IMG/VR virus record: IMGVR_UViG_3300046656_000719
Location: 1 to 63,939 of that record
Reading direction: 5' to 3' (one strand)
Length of the DNA stretch: 63,939 bases
Source: a virus
Shown here: one piece after another, positions 39,686 through 48,832 of the stretch
How the letters are laid out: every line of letters starts with the position of its first letter
How positions within the stretch are numbered: position 1 is the first letter of the stretch
Translations under genes and position numbers: made by a program
The notes under the pieces: generated by a model
What the model saw: only the letters and a program-made list of their open reading frames with translations
Told to the model about the DNA's origin: nothing
The model's database searches: none

Positions 39686-41254
39686 CTAGCGCCCCATCAC
39701 GCCGTAACGGGGGTCGAAGTACCGTCGGGCATCGCTGGGATCACCGCCGAGCGGCGTTCCCGGTCGGGAAGAAAGCCAACTGGCCACTCCCGCACGGTCA
39801 GCCTCTACCTGCGCGGGCGAATCAAGCATCGGCGAACGCGCCGTGTGCGGGTCTTGCGTCGCAGGACGCCCGGTTCTGCCAGCCTTGGCAGGTGGAGGTT
39901 TAGTAGCATCCGGGTCAACTTCGAGATTCAGCATGGAGTTGCCGCCGCCACCGCCACCCTTGGCACCAGCGGGAAAATCCAATCCGGCAGCCGTGTACGC
40001 CGCTGCCCGCTTAGCTGGCGTATTCGCCGCCTGAAACTGCGGCGATTGCTCCAACAGCGCCCGTGCTTCCATGAGTGCCTTAGCTTCGTTCGGCCCCCAG
40101 TTGCGCCCCGGTGCCCGCAGCTGCGGAAACGCCTTGGGCGGCTGCCCGTTCGCCATCGAGACGGTGTTGCCGAGCACGTGCAGCTGGAGGCCAACCTTCT
40201 CGATCTCCTTCGCATTGGTCTCGGGGTCCGCCATCAGATCCGAGAGCTTGGTCTCCAGCGCGGTGAATTGCGTCTTCTGGTCGGGGCTCATGACGAGCTT
40301 CTTGTTCCCCGCAATGATGCTGGCGTACTGCAGGTGCGCCTTGGTCTGCGCCGCAAGCTCTTCCATCTTGTTCTTGTGCGTGATGTCGAGCTTGTACTGC
40401 TCCTTCGCCAGCGAGTCGATGTTGCCGAGGATCTGTTGGCGTCCGCCTTCGGCCCACGACTTGTACGGCGCACCCAGCGGCACCGTGGTGCCGTCTTCCT
40501 TGACCTGAACCATCTGGCGCATGCCGTTCTTCTCGATCACCTTCGCCTTGGAGCCGTCCTTGAAGTTGTCGTTGTAGTGCGCGATAGCCGAGTCTTCGGA
40601 CTTGCCCGCCGTCCACCATTGCTCCTCGCGCTTGGCGACCTCGTTGGCGTGAGTCTTGCTGATCACCTCCTGCTCGGCACCGGCGGTCTGCACCTCCGTC
40701 AGCTTGCGCTTCCCCGGCTGGGCCTCGATCTCGCCCTTCAGCTGCTCGCGCTGAAGCTCCTGCGTATCGAGGAGACCATAGGCGGCGGCGTCGGAAGCCT
40801 TGCCGTACTCCCGGGCGACCTGCATCTGGCGCTTGGTCATGCCCTTGTCCCAGTCCGCAGCGAGCCCGCGCGCGGGCTCGGGGCCAATATCGTAGCTCGC
40901 CTGCCCCAAGGTGGCCCCGCCCTTTGCCCGCGCCTCCTGATAGCGCGTCGGTGCCTCGCCAACGGTGTAGCCCGCCCGGGCATAGACGTCCCCCGCGCCC
41001 TTATCCACCGCCTCCTGCGGGATGTAAAACGGCTTCGCCCCCTCTCCCGCTGGGGTCACCATCAACCCCGTTTGCTCAGTAAGTTCGGATGGCGCAGCGG
41101 CCTCCCGCTGCTTGCCCCGATAGTCGATCTCGCGGGCACGCTCACTCTGCAGAAACTCCTGATTCTCGGCGTCGATCTTCGCCTGATACGCCCGCGCCGC
41201 CGACTGCGATCCAGCCTGCAGCCCCGAAGCAAACCCACCGCCGAAACCGCGCAT
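39686..41254 (-). CDS. Internal virion protein (helical, putative)
   Basis: 522 residues, CGGAGG ribosome site. The N-terminus (MRGFGGGFASGLQAGSQSAA) is like that of podovirus internal or ejection proteins. Helical Q/E/K-rich central region (about 40-350) and a low-complexity Gly/Pro/Thr tail. It sits directly before the giant gene in transcription order, so the two probably form part of the ejected core. Confidence 0.65.
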   Translation of the reverse strand: MRGFGGGFASGLQAGSQSAARAYQAKIDAENQEFLQSERAREIDYRGKQREAAAPSELTEQTGLMVTPAGEGAKPFYIPQEAVDKGAGDVYARAGYTVGEAPTRYQEARAKGGATLGQASYDIGPEPARGLAADWDKGMTKRQMQVAREYGKASDAAAYGLLDTQELQREQLKGEIEAQPGKRKLTEVQTAGAEQEVISKTHANEVAKREEQWWTAGKSEDSAIAHYNDNFKDGSKAKVIEKNGMRQMVQVKEDGTTVPLGAPYKSWAEGGRQQILGNIDSLAKEQYKLDITHKNKMEELAAQTKAHLQYASIIAGNKKLVMSPDQKTQFTALETKLSDLMADPETNAKEIEKVGLQLHVLGNTVSMANGQPPKAFPQLRAPGRNWGPNEAKALMEARALLEQSPQFQAANTPAKRAAAYTAAGLDFPAGAKGGGGGGNSMLNLEVDPDATKPPPAKAGRTGRPATQDPHTARSPMLDSPAQVEADRAGVASWLSSRPGTPLGGDPSDARRYFDPRYGVMGR

Positions 41255-41256
41255 GG

Positions 41257-42639
41257 CTATACCTCCGCTTTCGTCAGCGCGTCTTTAACCGCGCCCGTGA
41301 TGAGCTTCATCCGGCGGCTCCACTCTTCGAAGAGCACCGGGTGCTCCGCCTTGAGGTAGGGGCCGTGGCCCTCGTCCCAGTAGGCGGTGCAGTGCATGCA
41401 GTCGACCGAGTGGTTCCCCCCGTGCTTGTAGAAATCGGGAAGCTCCACGCCCTGCTCTGCCAAGTAGGCGCGCACCTGCGCCCCGGTCCAATCGAAGATC
41501 GGAAATTGTAGCTCGACGCCGTTCAAATCCACGTAGCCGCTCAGCAGCCCCGTTTTGTCGTCTTCGTCATGGCGCTTGCCGCGGATGATGCAGGTCGCCC
41601 CGTCGGCCAGCATCTGCTCGTACATCGGCAGCATCATGGAGCGCACGCAGCAGTCGTAGCGGCCCTGAATCTTGAACGGCGTGGGGCCGTGCGCCGCGTT
41701 GCTGAACGTGGTATAGCGGTGGGGCACGATGTCAGAAGGCCAGCCATCGCGCGCGGTGACCTCCGGCTGGCGGCCCTGTAGCTCCTTGAAGGCGGGCACC
41801 AATGCGCGGATCTTTGCCATCATCGCGCGCGTCTCGGGAAACGTGTCCCCGGAGTTCAACCAGTAGACGGTGAGGCGCTCCCAGAACGGCCGCAGCAGGT
41901 AAAGGCACGCGAGCGAGTCCTTGCCGCCCGAGAGCGAGAGAGCCACCTTGCGATGCGCATGCCGGGCGAATATCTTGTGCAGGCTGCTCGGCGCGGAGAG
42001 CGTGCGCTGAAACACCCATACGCGCGCCTCAGTCCCCGCCAGCATGGGCCGGGAGCCCGGATAGACCCGCTCCATGTAGTGGTCGACCACTTCCGGCGCG
42101 CAGCAGAACGTAAGGGCCAAACCCAGCTGACGCGCGCTTTCGATGAAGAGGTCGTGCCGGATCGCGCACGCGTGAAGCGGAGCCAGTGCGTTGTCGTCGC
42201 CCGTTACGCGGTTGAGGTCCGACACAAGGAGGGTCGCGCCCGGCTTGAGCACGCGCGCGGCCTCGGCGAGCAGCATGACATGGTCGCCGTTGGCGAAGGA
42301 GTTGAACGCCACCACGCCGTCCACGGAGGCGTCTTCCAGCGGTAAATCATGCATGTCACAGAGGAGCTTGTTCCCCACCGTGACGTAGCGATGCTGCGCG
42401 GCGCTCGCGTTGACCAGCACCCACTTCAGATCGGGCCGGTCGAATTCCGCGAGGCGCTGCACCTCGCCGTAGCCGGAGCCGAGATCAATAACGACCGCGC
42501 CCACCGGGAAGTCGGCCATCCCGAGAAGCCACTCCACGTGCGCCCGGTCGGTCGGCGCGAAGCGGTGCACCTGCAGGAGCCGGATGCCCGACTCGAACGT
42601 GGCCGCCGCCGTTGCGTCGATTTTCTCGATGAGGTTCAT
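41257..42639 (-). CDS. Methyltransferase - PAPS-reductase-like fusion
   Basis: 460 residues. The N-terminal SAM-methyltransferase has motif I VIDLGSGYGE (50-59) and DLPLEDASVDGVVAFNSF (98-115). The C-terminal PP-loop ATP pyrophosphatase of the PAPS-reductase/DndC family has SLSGGKDS (235-242), RGKR (353-356), Cys pairs at 330-331 and CMHC at 414-417. The family normally reduces PAPS or activates nucleic acid for sulfur or other transfer; the Cys set suggests an Fe-S cluster or persulfide. Fusion to a methyltransferase suggests a two-step modification of DNA, RNA or protein. Surrounding genes are virion genes, which is unusual for such an enzyme. Confidence 0.82.
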   Translation of the reverse strand: MNLIEKIDATAAATFESGIRLLQVHRFAPTDRAHVEWLLGMADFPVGAVVIDLGSGYGEVQRLAEFDRPDLKWVLVNASAAQHRYVTVGNKLLCDMHDLPLEDASVDGVVAFNSFANGDHVMLLAEAARVLKPGATLLVSDLNRVTGDDNALAPLHACAIRHDLFIESARQLGLALTFCCAPEVVDHYMERVYPGSRPMLAGTEARVWVFQRTLSAPSSLHKIFARHAHRKVALSLSGGKDSLACLYLLRPFWERLTVYWLNSGDTFPETRAMMAKIRALVPAFKELQGRQPEVTARDGWPSDIVPHRYTTFSNAAHGPTPFKIQGRYDCCVRSMMLPMYEQMLADGATCIIRGKRHDEDDKTGLLSGYVDLNGVELQFPIFDWTGAQVRAYLAEQGVELPDFYKHGGNHSVDCMHCTAYWDEGHGPYLKAEHPVLFEEWSRRMKLITGAVKDALTKAEV

Positions 42640-43637
42640 ACCGCGAAAGCCATCATGCCCGCGCCAGCGAGAGAGCCTAGCATCTGGCCGGTCCCCGCGC
42701 CTTCGGCCGCGCTCACCTGCAGCCCCTGACCGTAGAGGTTCGACTGCGAGTTGAGGATCTGCCCCAGCCCCTGCAGGCGCTGCCCCTGCCCAGTTTGCGT
42801 CATGCCCGCGCCCTGCGCCATGCCGCCCATCAACGCCTGCCCGGGGGCGGCGTTACCCGCCATAGCGGAATTGCCCGAGCCCAGCGCCAGTCCATACGCG
42901 CCCTGCGACGCACCCGGCATGCCGCGGTAGAGCCCGGCGACGTCCATCTTACGCGCCCAGCCGATGGCGTCATCCTGCTGGCGCATACCGCGCCGCGCCG
43001 TCAGCATCTGGCGCGCGTTGGCGACCGCGCCCGTGCGCGCGGCGTTGGCGGCGGTCGCGACACCCAGACCGCTGGTGACCGCGCCGGAGCCGAACTTCGC
43101 CGCCATCGCCTCCGGGCTGTAGCCGTAGCGCAGCCCTTGGCGAATCAGCTGCTGCATCTGCTGCGTCGTGCCCTGCCGTGCATCCCCGACAGCGGTGCCG
43201 ACCTGCTGGCGGATATCATCGCCGTAGCGCCCGGCCTCGATGTCAGCTTGGGAACCGGTGATGGCGTCGCGCTCGGCCAAGTCGCGTGCGGTGTAATCTT
43301 TCATCGACTCGGCGTTCAACGCGTCCTCCACCGGCCGCCCGCGCTTGCCGTACTCGTAGTAATCCTTGCCCTGCGCCAGCGACTCGTCCATCAATCCCTT
43401 CTGGGCATCGACGATAGGCTTGGCATAGGCGACGTTCTGGTCGTACTGTCGCTTCGCCTCGGTCAGCTGCTCCCGACCCAGCGCCGCGCCGATCTCGGCA
43501 GCTTCCTTGGAGGCCGCCGCCATCGGCGTGTAGTCGGGCGGCGGAGGAGAAGACCCCTTACCGCCACCGCCGCAAAACTCGGGGCAGATCGGCTCCCCTA
43601 ACGCCTCAAGCTGCTTTCGCGACCATTCGGTTCGCAT
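42636..43637 (-). CDS. Internal virion protein (putative)
   Basis: 333 residues, GGAG ribosome site, ATGA overlap with the fusion gene. The N-terminus has GGGGKGSSPPPPDYTPMAAA, followed by a long helical part (about 35-200) and a Gly/Ala/Gln-rich tail, the composition usual for ejection-core proteins of podoviruses. The CPEFCGGGG segment near residue 18 is a lone Cys pair. Confidence 0.68.
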   Translation of the reverse strand: MRTEWSRKQLEALGEPICPEFCGGGGKGSSPPPPDYTPMAAASKEAAEIGAALGREQLTEAKRQYDQNVAYAKPIVDAQKGLMDESLAQGKDYYEYGKRGRPVEDALNAESMKDYTARDLAERDAITGSQADIEAGRYGDDIRQQVGTAVGDARQGTTQQMQQLIRQGLRYGYSPEAMAAKFGSGAVTSGLGVATAANAARTGAVANARQMLTARRGMRQQDDAIGWARKMDVAGLYRGMPGASQGAYGLALGSGNSAMAGNAAPGQALMGGMAQGAGMTQTGQGQRLQGLGQILNSQSNLYGQGLQVSAAEGAGTGQMLGSLAGAGMMAFAV

Positions 43638-44052
43638 ACCGTTCTCCGAGTGCGAGGAATCGACAGTTCTCCCGCCTCATTACATAGATGATGGCATCGC
43701 CATCGGGAAAGTAGTCCTTGAGCATAGCCTCGCCCTGAAACCCGAGACGCCCGTTAATCTCCTGCGCATGCGCATTGCCGGTCGACACCAGCCCGCGCAC
43801 GCACGTGACGCCTAGCTGATTGAACGGGTAGTCGAAAATCATCCAATAGAACCGGCGCGACGTAGCCTTCGGGTCATCACAGCGCGAGTGGATGATGATG
43901 TTCGAGCCGGTGTAGCTGTCGTAGGTCACACCGACCACCAGTTCACCGTCACGCTCGATGGCGATGCCCGCGCTGCCGGGCACGTAGTGCCCGCCCGCGC
44001 GCTCGTGCACCCACGGGCCGATGCGCTCACCATCGAATACGAACTGTTTCAT
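43606..44052 (-). CDS. GNAT-like acetyltransferase
   Basis: 148 residues. The pattern beta-strand-rich N-terminus, then 'FNQLGVTCVRGLVSTGNAHAQEINGRLGFQGEAMLKD' (about 77-113), matches GNAT proteins found beside podovirus virion genes. A classic Q/R-x-x-G-x-G/A loop is only weakly visible. The substrate is unknown; it might modify a virion or host protein. It overlaps the next gene by 32 bases. Confidence 0.65.
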   Translation of the reverse strand: MKQFVFDGERIGPWVHERAGGHYVPGSAGIAIERDGELVVGVTYDSYTGSNIIIHSRCDDPKATSRRFYWMIFDYPFNQLGVTCVRGLVSTGNAHAQEINGRLGFQGEAMLKDYFPDGDAIIYVMRRENCRFLALGERYANRMVAKAA

Positions 44053-44240
44053 TGAAGGAGATTAATCAGTTCGTTGATCTTGACGATGACATCCTGCAGA
44101 TCCGCGTCTTCCGGCAGCTTGTCGACAATGGTGTCGCCGCGCTCGCCTGAAATCTGTTCGAGGCGCTCCTTCATCGCGTAGAGCGCCCGGTCGTGAATGT
44201 CGACCTTGCCGATGGCGGGTTTTTTGACGAGGGCGCTCAT
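44049..44240 (-). CDS. Small helical protein
   Basis: 63 residues, ATGA-coupled at both ends. A helical charged segment (about 20-60). Unknown; possibly a virion component by position. Confidence 0.6.
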   Translation of the reverse strand: MSALVKKPAIGKVDIHDRALYAMKERLEQISGERGDTIVDKLPEDADLQDVIVKINELINLLQ

Positions 44241-46024
44241 ATCTGGCGCAGCCCGTCGGGCGTCTCGGCGATCTTCACGTTCTTGATCCGCACCTGCCCG
44301 TTTACCTTGAACGACCACGCATCCGACAGGTAGCCGCTCGGCATGCGAAAGACGCCGGTGTCTTCGAAGAGCGTCTTCGAAAATTTCATGACCCCCTTGG
44401 AATACAGCGTGAAAGTCACCGACTTCTGCGCATCCAGCACATCGGTCAGCTTCGGTGCGTAGCCGTTGATCGTGACGGTGTTGATCCCGCCGAAGCGGCC
44501 GTTGATGGCGCTCACGCCGTTGGCGATCTTCGGCCCCATCGCCAGCACCGCCTGCGCGTAGGCGGCGATCAGCGCGGCAGCGTCCGCGGCGGTGATCTCG
44601 GAGACGAACTCCACGCGCGCCGCGCCGAAATTGCACGGCGTTGCCAGTTCGAACTCTCTCGACAACCACTCGAACGGCAGCCGCGCGCCGTCGGCCGAGT
44701 CGTACTGCTTCACACCCTCGGCGTCGACCACGTAGAGGTAGCCGTTGCGGGGATCGGAGTACAACTCCACGCAGTCGAGCGTGAGGGTGGTCAACGCCGC
44801 CAGCGGCTCCAGCGGCTGGAAACACAGCATCCCCGACTGCGGCGCGCCCACGGCCGTGTAGAGGATGAAAATCTTGTTCTCGGCAATCGCGCACACCATG
44901 GTGTACGGATCGAGCGGAATCCACTCCTCGCGCGTGTAGAAGGGCTGCGTCCACACCCGCGGGCCCGCCGAGCCGACGTAAACGAGGCCCGAGAGCGTGG
45001 CATAGACGACGCCATCGCCCACCGAGATCATCGAGCGTTTGGCGAGACACGGCCAGATGTTGTCGTGGCGCTCCAAGGTGACCGAGGCCGGTTCGACGCC
45101 GTCGCCGATGTAGGGCGCGCCTGTGGTGCCGATCACCATGGTGGTGCCGTAGGCGGCGAGCCCCACAGCGGTCTGGTTCATGCCGCGCTGATATTCAACG
45201 GGCCACGCGTGGAACTGGTAGGGCTCACTCTGGCAGAGCAGGTTACCCAGCAGGCCAGCGAGCGCGCCGTTGGGTAGTGCGATGATGTTGAAGAGCCCCG
45301 CGGGTGGGGGCTCCCACCCGGCGGAGATCAACTCATCACCCGGGATCTGCGAATCCGGAATCGTATCGACGTAGGTAGTGGGAACGTCCTCCGCCACCAG
45401 TTGGAAGGTGGCCTGCGTGCCCACCGAGCGGTAGAGCCGCCGCTTCATGCCGGTGGTGTTGTAGCTCCCCGCGGGAATGGGGGCCGGAAACGCGGACATG
45501 CCCGAGACCGTCCACGTGCCGTCGACCTTGCCGGACACGAGGTCGCTCACCGGTGAGGGGCCGGACTCCTCCCCCCACTGTGAGAAGAAGGTGTAGACGT
45601 AGACCCGCGACACCGTGGCCGCAGCGCCGCCCGCGGCGACGACGACAGGCTTCCCCGTCGGGTTTGGGATGCCGAGCAGGAGGTCGGCCGCAGGCACATC
45701 GAAGTTGGTGAAGTTGGTGATCTTGGGCGGCCCGTCGCCGGTCCACACGTAGCGCGGCTCGACGTCCTCGGTGAGCGGAAGCCGAGCGACGTCCACATCC
45801 ATTGTCCAGCCGCGCCACTTGTCGAGGCTGGCGTGCTCCGCGCGGTAAACCGCTTTCTTGTTCGCCATCGCGGTCGTGATCAAGCCGGGCTCGCGAATCG
45901 GGCGAATATCCCCGGAAAGCAGCCGCACGTTGGCCGCGGTCTGGCCAAAGTTCTCCCCGAGCAGGCGCTCGGCCGTGCGCGGGGAGATTGGGCCGAAGGG
46001 ACCGGCGCGAAGAGTCTGGCCCAT
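44237..46024 (-). CDS. DNA-stabilisation / tail-hub protein (beta-rich)
   Basis: 595 residues, beta-rich with repeated short motifs (for example 'LVYVGSAGPRVWTQPFYTREEW', 'YLYVVDAEGVKQYD'), like podovirus stabilisation proteins (P22 gp10-like) that plug the head after packaging and connect it to the tail. No catalytic motif seen. ATGA overlap with the small helical gene and shared bases with the Hint protein upstream fit a tail module. Confidence 0.7.
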   Translation of the reverse strand: MGQTLRAGPFGPISPRTAERLLGENFGQTAANVRLLSGDIRPIREPGLITTAMANKKAVYRAEHASLDKWRGWTMDVDVARLPLTEDVEPRYVWTGDGPPKITNFTNFDVPAADLLLGIPNPTGKPVVVAAGGAAATVSRVYVYTFFSQWGEESGPSPVSDLVSGKVDGTWTVSGMSAFPAPIPAGSYNTTGMKRRLYRSVGTQATFQLVAEDVPTTYVDTIPDSQIPGDELISAGWEPPPAGLFNIIALPNGALAGLLGNLLCQSEPYQFHAWPVEYQRGMNQTAVGLAAYGTTMVIGTTGAPYIGDGVEPASVTLERHDNIWPCLAKRSMISVGDGVVYATLSGLVYVGSAGPRVWTQPFYTREEWIPLDPYTMVCAIAENKIFILYTAVGAPQSGMLCFQPLEPLAALTTLTLDCVELYSDPRNGYLYVVDAEGVKQYDSADGARLPFEWLSREFELATPCNFGAARVEFVSEITAADAAALIAAYAQAVLAMGPKIANGVSAINGRFGGINTVTINGYAPKLTDVLDAQKSVTFTLYSKGVMKFSKTLFEDTGVFRMPSGYLSDAWSFKVNGQVRIKNVKIAETPDGLRQI

Positions 46025-47766
46025 TACGCGAGCGTCCCTACGGCGTGACCGTCGGCGTAGAACACGTGGCTCCCGGCGAGATGGAGCGCCATCACCTGCT
46101 GATTCTCGGTGACGCGCGTGCCCGCGGAGCGTTTCGTCGCCATGTCGTAGGCAGGATTCGCCGTGCTCACCTCACGCAGCCCGCGAACCGGAATCCACCC
46201 GCCCGATGCGTGGCGAATCAGTGTCCCCGGCACCATGGTGTGCACCGTCTCGCCGTTGGCCACCACGAGGGACACGGTGTCGATCAGACCGCGCTTGCCC
46301 TTGACCGAGCGCCTGCGTCCGTGACTGTTGGCCCAGTACATCGCAGGCACCGGCGCGCCCCACGCTTCCACGCCCCCAACCATGACCGGAAAGAGATGCC
46401 CCGGCGTGCACACCACCGCGCCCTCGTCGGTCGCCACTTCCCACACCGAACGCTCCTGCAGGATGTTCGTCCAGATGCCGAGCACCTCGGCCGGTGCGCC
46501 GTTCCCCCACACCATGTCGCCCACGCGCACATCGCGCAGCCACTTCTTGGAACCGTCCCCCATCGTGATTTCGCTGTCGGGGTGGATGGAGGAGTTGGAG
46601 CCACCGCCGCCCCCGGAGGCCACAGTAACGTCCCCGGTCATGCCATTGACGCTGGTGACCCCGCCGTTGCCCGCGGTGGTGGCGAAATTGGCGGTGTTAG
46701 CAGCGTTCGCAGTGTTGGCCGTATTGGCGCTGTTCGCATAGTTGACACTGAGATTCCCGGGCTGCGTCAGGTACTGATCGTTCGCCGCGCCATCCGTCGC
46801 CCAGATGTAGCCCGGGTTCGTACCACGATTCACGTAGTTCCAACCAGTGATGCCGTTCACCGCATTCGCGTTGCTCGCGCTTGCCGCGTTCCCAGTGCAC
46901 GAAGCCGAGCTTCCCGAGACGCTGATCGGCCACATGTTGCCGAAATACGTGCCCTCAACCTGAACCTCCAGCGTGCCGTTCCAGCCGAGGTAGATGTTCT
47001 CGCCCCGCAGCGAGAAAATCTGCTTGGCATTTGCGACGTTGCCCAGCCCCACCATCGCGGCGGTGACGCCTGAGACGTTGCCTGCGAGCGCGACACCACC
47101 CGCAGTGACGCTGATGCCAAGCGTGGCACCACCATAGATGAACGTCGTCCCCCACCCGCCGTGCCCTATATACAGATTGTTGCCGGTGGCCACCATCGCG
47201 GGCTGCGCTACACCGCCGGGACTGGGAAATGTGATCTGCCCGTTAAGCGGCAGGTTCAGGACGGGGACGTTGATATCGAGATTCCCCGGCCGCCACTGCA
47301 TAATGTTCACGCCACCGACCACCGCGGCCATGACGTTGGCGGCAAGCCGCGCGAGCCCCGTCGCCAACTCGTTCGTCCATGCGATGCCCGGCGCGGCAAG
47401 CGTGCCGTCGGCGAAGCTGATCACCGGGGACGGGATCGTCTTGTTGGTGAGCGTCTGCTTGCCATCGACGGTGGCCACGGTCCCGGCAGTGAGGCGGCAC
47501 TCGACGATGTCGCCCACGATCCACGCCCGCGCGACCGTGCCCTCTTGAGCGCGCACGCAGGTGAACGAGTTGGTGCCGTCACCGTGCGCGGTGATCTTCA
47601 TGATCTCGATGTTGTTCGCCGTATCCTGAAACGTGACGAACGACCAGTCGCCCCCGGCCACCTTCGGGAACGCCGAGCCCACCGCCAGCGTGAAGCTGGT
47701 GTCGAGAGCGGTGATGTTCCCCGCCAGCGTGGAAAAAGCATTGTTCGCGTTCACATAGGCTGGCAT
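46024..47766 (-). CDS. Tail protein with C-terminal Hint (intein-like) domain
   Basis: 580 residues, AGGATAGGA ribosome site. The N-terminal part is a fibre-like protein with a repeat-like segment (FADGTLAAPGIAWTNELATG, about 117-136) shared with the fibre at 49112. After a Gly/Ser linker (about 375-390) comes a Hint domain: SEITMGDGSKKWLRDVRVGD (start), VWEVATDEGAVVCTPGHLFP (near 435-455) and VFYADGHAVGTLA at the very end. The N-terminal splice residue appears as Ser rather than Cys and the closing HN is missing, so this is probably a non-splicing, self-processing or capping form. Confidence 0.75.
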   Translation of the reverse strand: MPAYVNANNAFSTLAGNITALDTSFTLAVGSAFPKVAGGDWSFVTFQDTANNIEIMKITAHGDGTNSFTCVRAQEGTVARAWIVGDIVECRLTAGTVATVDGKQTLTNKTIPSPVISFADGTLAAPGIAWTNELATGLARLAANVMAAVVGGVNIMQWRPGNLDINVPVLNLPLNGQITFPSPGGVAQPAMVATGNNLYIGHGGWGTTFIYGGATLGISVTAGGVALAGNVSGVTAAMVGLGNVANAKQIFSLRGENIYLGWNGTLEVQVEGTYFGNMWPISVSGSSASCTGNAASASNANAVNGITGWNYVNRGTNPGYIWATDGAANDQYLTQPGNLSVNYANSANTANTANAANTANFATTAGNGGVTSVNGMTGDVTVASGGGGGSNSSIHPDSEITMGDGSKKWLRDVRVGDMVWGNGAPAEVLGIWTNILQERSVWEVATDEGAVVCTPGHLFPVMVGGVEAWGAPVPAMYWANSHGRRRSVKGKRGLIDTVSLVVANGETVHTMVPGTLIRHASGGWIPVRGLREVSTANPAYDMATKRSAGTRVTENQQVMALHLAGSHVFYADGHAVGTLA

Positions 47767-47774
47767 CGCGGTTC

Positions 47775-48365
47775 CTATCCTTTAACCTTGGCCACGAACG
47801 ATCCATAGAACTGGGTCGCGCGCTGCGAGAGCACGTGCTCGTTGTCCTTCGACTCCGAGCGGTAGACCACGTAGTCGATCAGCGCAGGCTGCATCGTCAG
47901 CGGGATGTCGGCGATGGTGTCGTTCAACGCGTAGAGCGCCGGAATGCGCGCATAGCGCACATCGAGCACCTGCATCGTCGCCGGTGCCTTGGGGTAAATG
48001 TAGAAGCGCAGCGCGTCGTTGGCGAAGCGCGTCCACTGGCGCGCCGGGCCCGCCGCGTCCGCGCGCCAGTTCGGGTTGAAGGAGCCCATCGCCATCATGT
48101 CGAAGGGCGTCAGCGCCGCGCCCTCGTGGATGCACAGCACCTCCAGCAGCATCGCCGCGTCGGCGAAAGTGACCGCCTGCTCGCACGAGTCGGCGTCGCA
48201 GATCATGTCGCCGATGGTGGAGAACAAGGAGGGCTGCAGCGGCACCATCTCGCGCAGCCCGTCGTTCACATAGGCGAGCAACTCGGTGTCGGACTGGCGC
48301 GGGGCGACCGGGTCCGTGTCGTTCAGGATCGGCCGCGCGCCGGTGATGATGTCCTTGGGTGTCAT
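47775..48365 (-). CDS. Head-tail adaptor protein (DUF6682-like)
   Basis: 196 residues, GGAG ribosome site. The start (DIITGARPILNDTD, then LLAYVNDGLREMVPLQPSLF) and beta/alpha middle resemble phage adaptor/connector proteins of the DUF6682 type that bridge portal and tail in podoviruses. ATGA-coupled to the preceding gene. Confidence 0.7.
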   Translation of the reverse strand: MTPKDIITGARPILNDTDPVAPRQSDTELLAYVNDGLREMVPLQPSLFSTIGDMICDADSCEQAVTFADAAMLLEVLCIHEGAALTPFDMMAMGSFNPNWRADAAGPARQWTRFANDALRFYIYPKAPATMQVLDVRYARIPALYALNDTIADIPLTMQPALIDYVVYRSESKDNEHVLSQRATQFYGSFVAKVKG

Positions 48366-48631
48366 GCCAACTCCACTGGGAATGCTTCACCTTGCTCCGT
48401 AGATATCAGCATGGTACCCGGTTGCGGGTCGGTCGCGAGGAGCGTGAGACCGGCCGGTACCATCGACCCCAGATCGTCGTGCCCTCCGGTGCCGAGCCCG
48501 CTCCCCGGCCCGTGGGGAGCGAGCGCGTCACCGCCGCCGTGCGGGGCGAGCCCCCGGCTACGCCCGTGCGGGGCCAGCCCCCCACCCGGCCCATGGGGCG
48601 TGACCGGATTATTGGAACGGTGGTCGTCCAC
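48362..48631 (-). CDS. Gly/His/Pro-repeat small protein
   Basis: 89 residues from GTG at 48631 (GGGTGA upstream); ATGA overlap with the adaptor gene. The N-terminal half has three LAPHG repeats (GLAPHGRSRGLAPHG, then ALAPHGPG). Similar low-complexity 'QGLP' repeats occur in the protein at 63294-63776. It could be a minor virion or decoration protein. No family recognised. Confidence 0.55.
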   Translation of the reverse strand: MDDHRSNNPVTPHGPGGGLAPHGRSRGLAPHGGGDALAPHGPGSGLGTGGHDDLGSMVPAGLTLLATDPQPGTMLISTEQGEAFPVELA

Positions 48632-48637
48632 GAAGAA

Positions 48638-48820
48638 TCACCCGTTTATCGGCCAGCCGAAGACTTTCCAGCCGAGCAGGAAGAGCAGCACGAACATGAA
48701 TCCGCTGCCACCCACGAACGGCCACGGGGGCGCGGTAGCACCAGCGCGCGGCCAGTACGCCCAGAGGCCGAAAATCAGCCACAAAATCATCAGCAACCAG
48801 TATATGAAGCCTATGCTCAT
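48638..48820 (-). CDS. Two-span membrane protein, holin-like
   Basis: 60 residues, GGAGG ribosome site. Two hydrophobic helices (about 4-22 and 38-56) separated by a Pro/Ala loop. Length and topology fit a class II holin; it lies beside a lipoprotein gene, but no endolysin neighbour was found, so holin is a guess. Confidence 0.6.
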   Translation of the reverse strand: MSIGFIYWLLMILWLIFGLWAYWPRAGATAPPWPFVGGSGFMFVLLFLLGWKVFGWPING

Positions 48821-48832
48821 GGGATACCTCCG

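Noticed and set aside
36518-41359. Very long plus-strand open frame (about 1600 codons) opposite the giant gene
   Set aside because: It is antisense to the giant minus-strand gene and its neighbour, rich in R/H/L/G from reading GC-rich DNA in the wrong frame, with no ribosome site or domains.
42078-42091. Perfect palindrome AGTGGTCGACCACT within the methyltransferase/PP-loop gene
   Set aside because: It resembles the AAGTGG operator arms but is inside coding sequence of the late arm and explained by codons (VVDHY); no promoter nearby.
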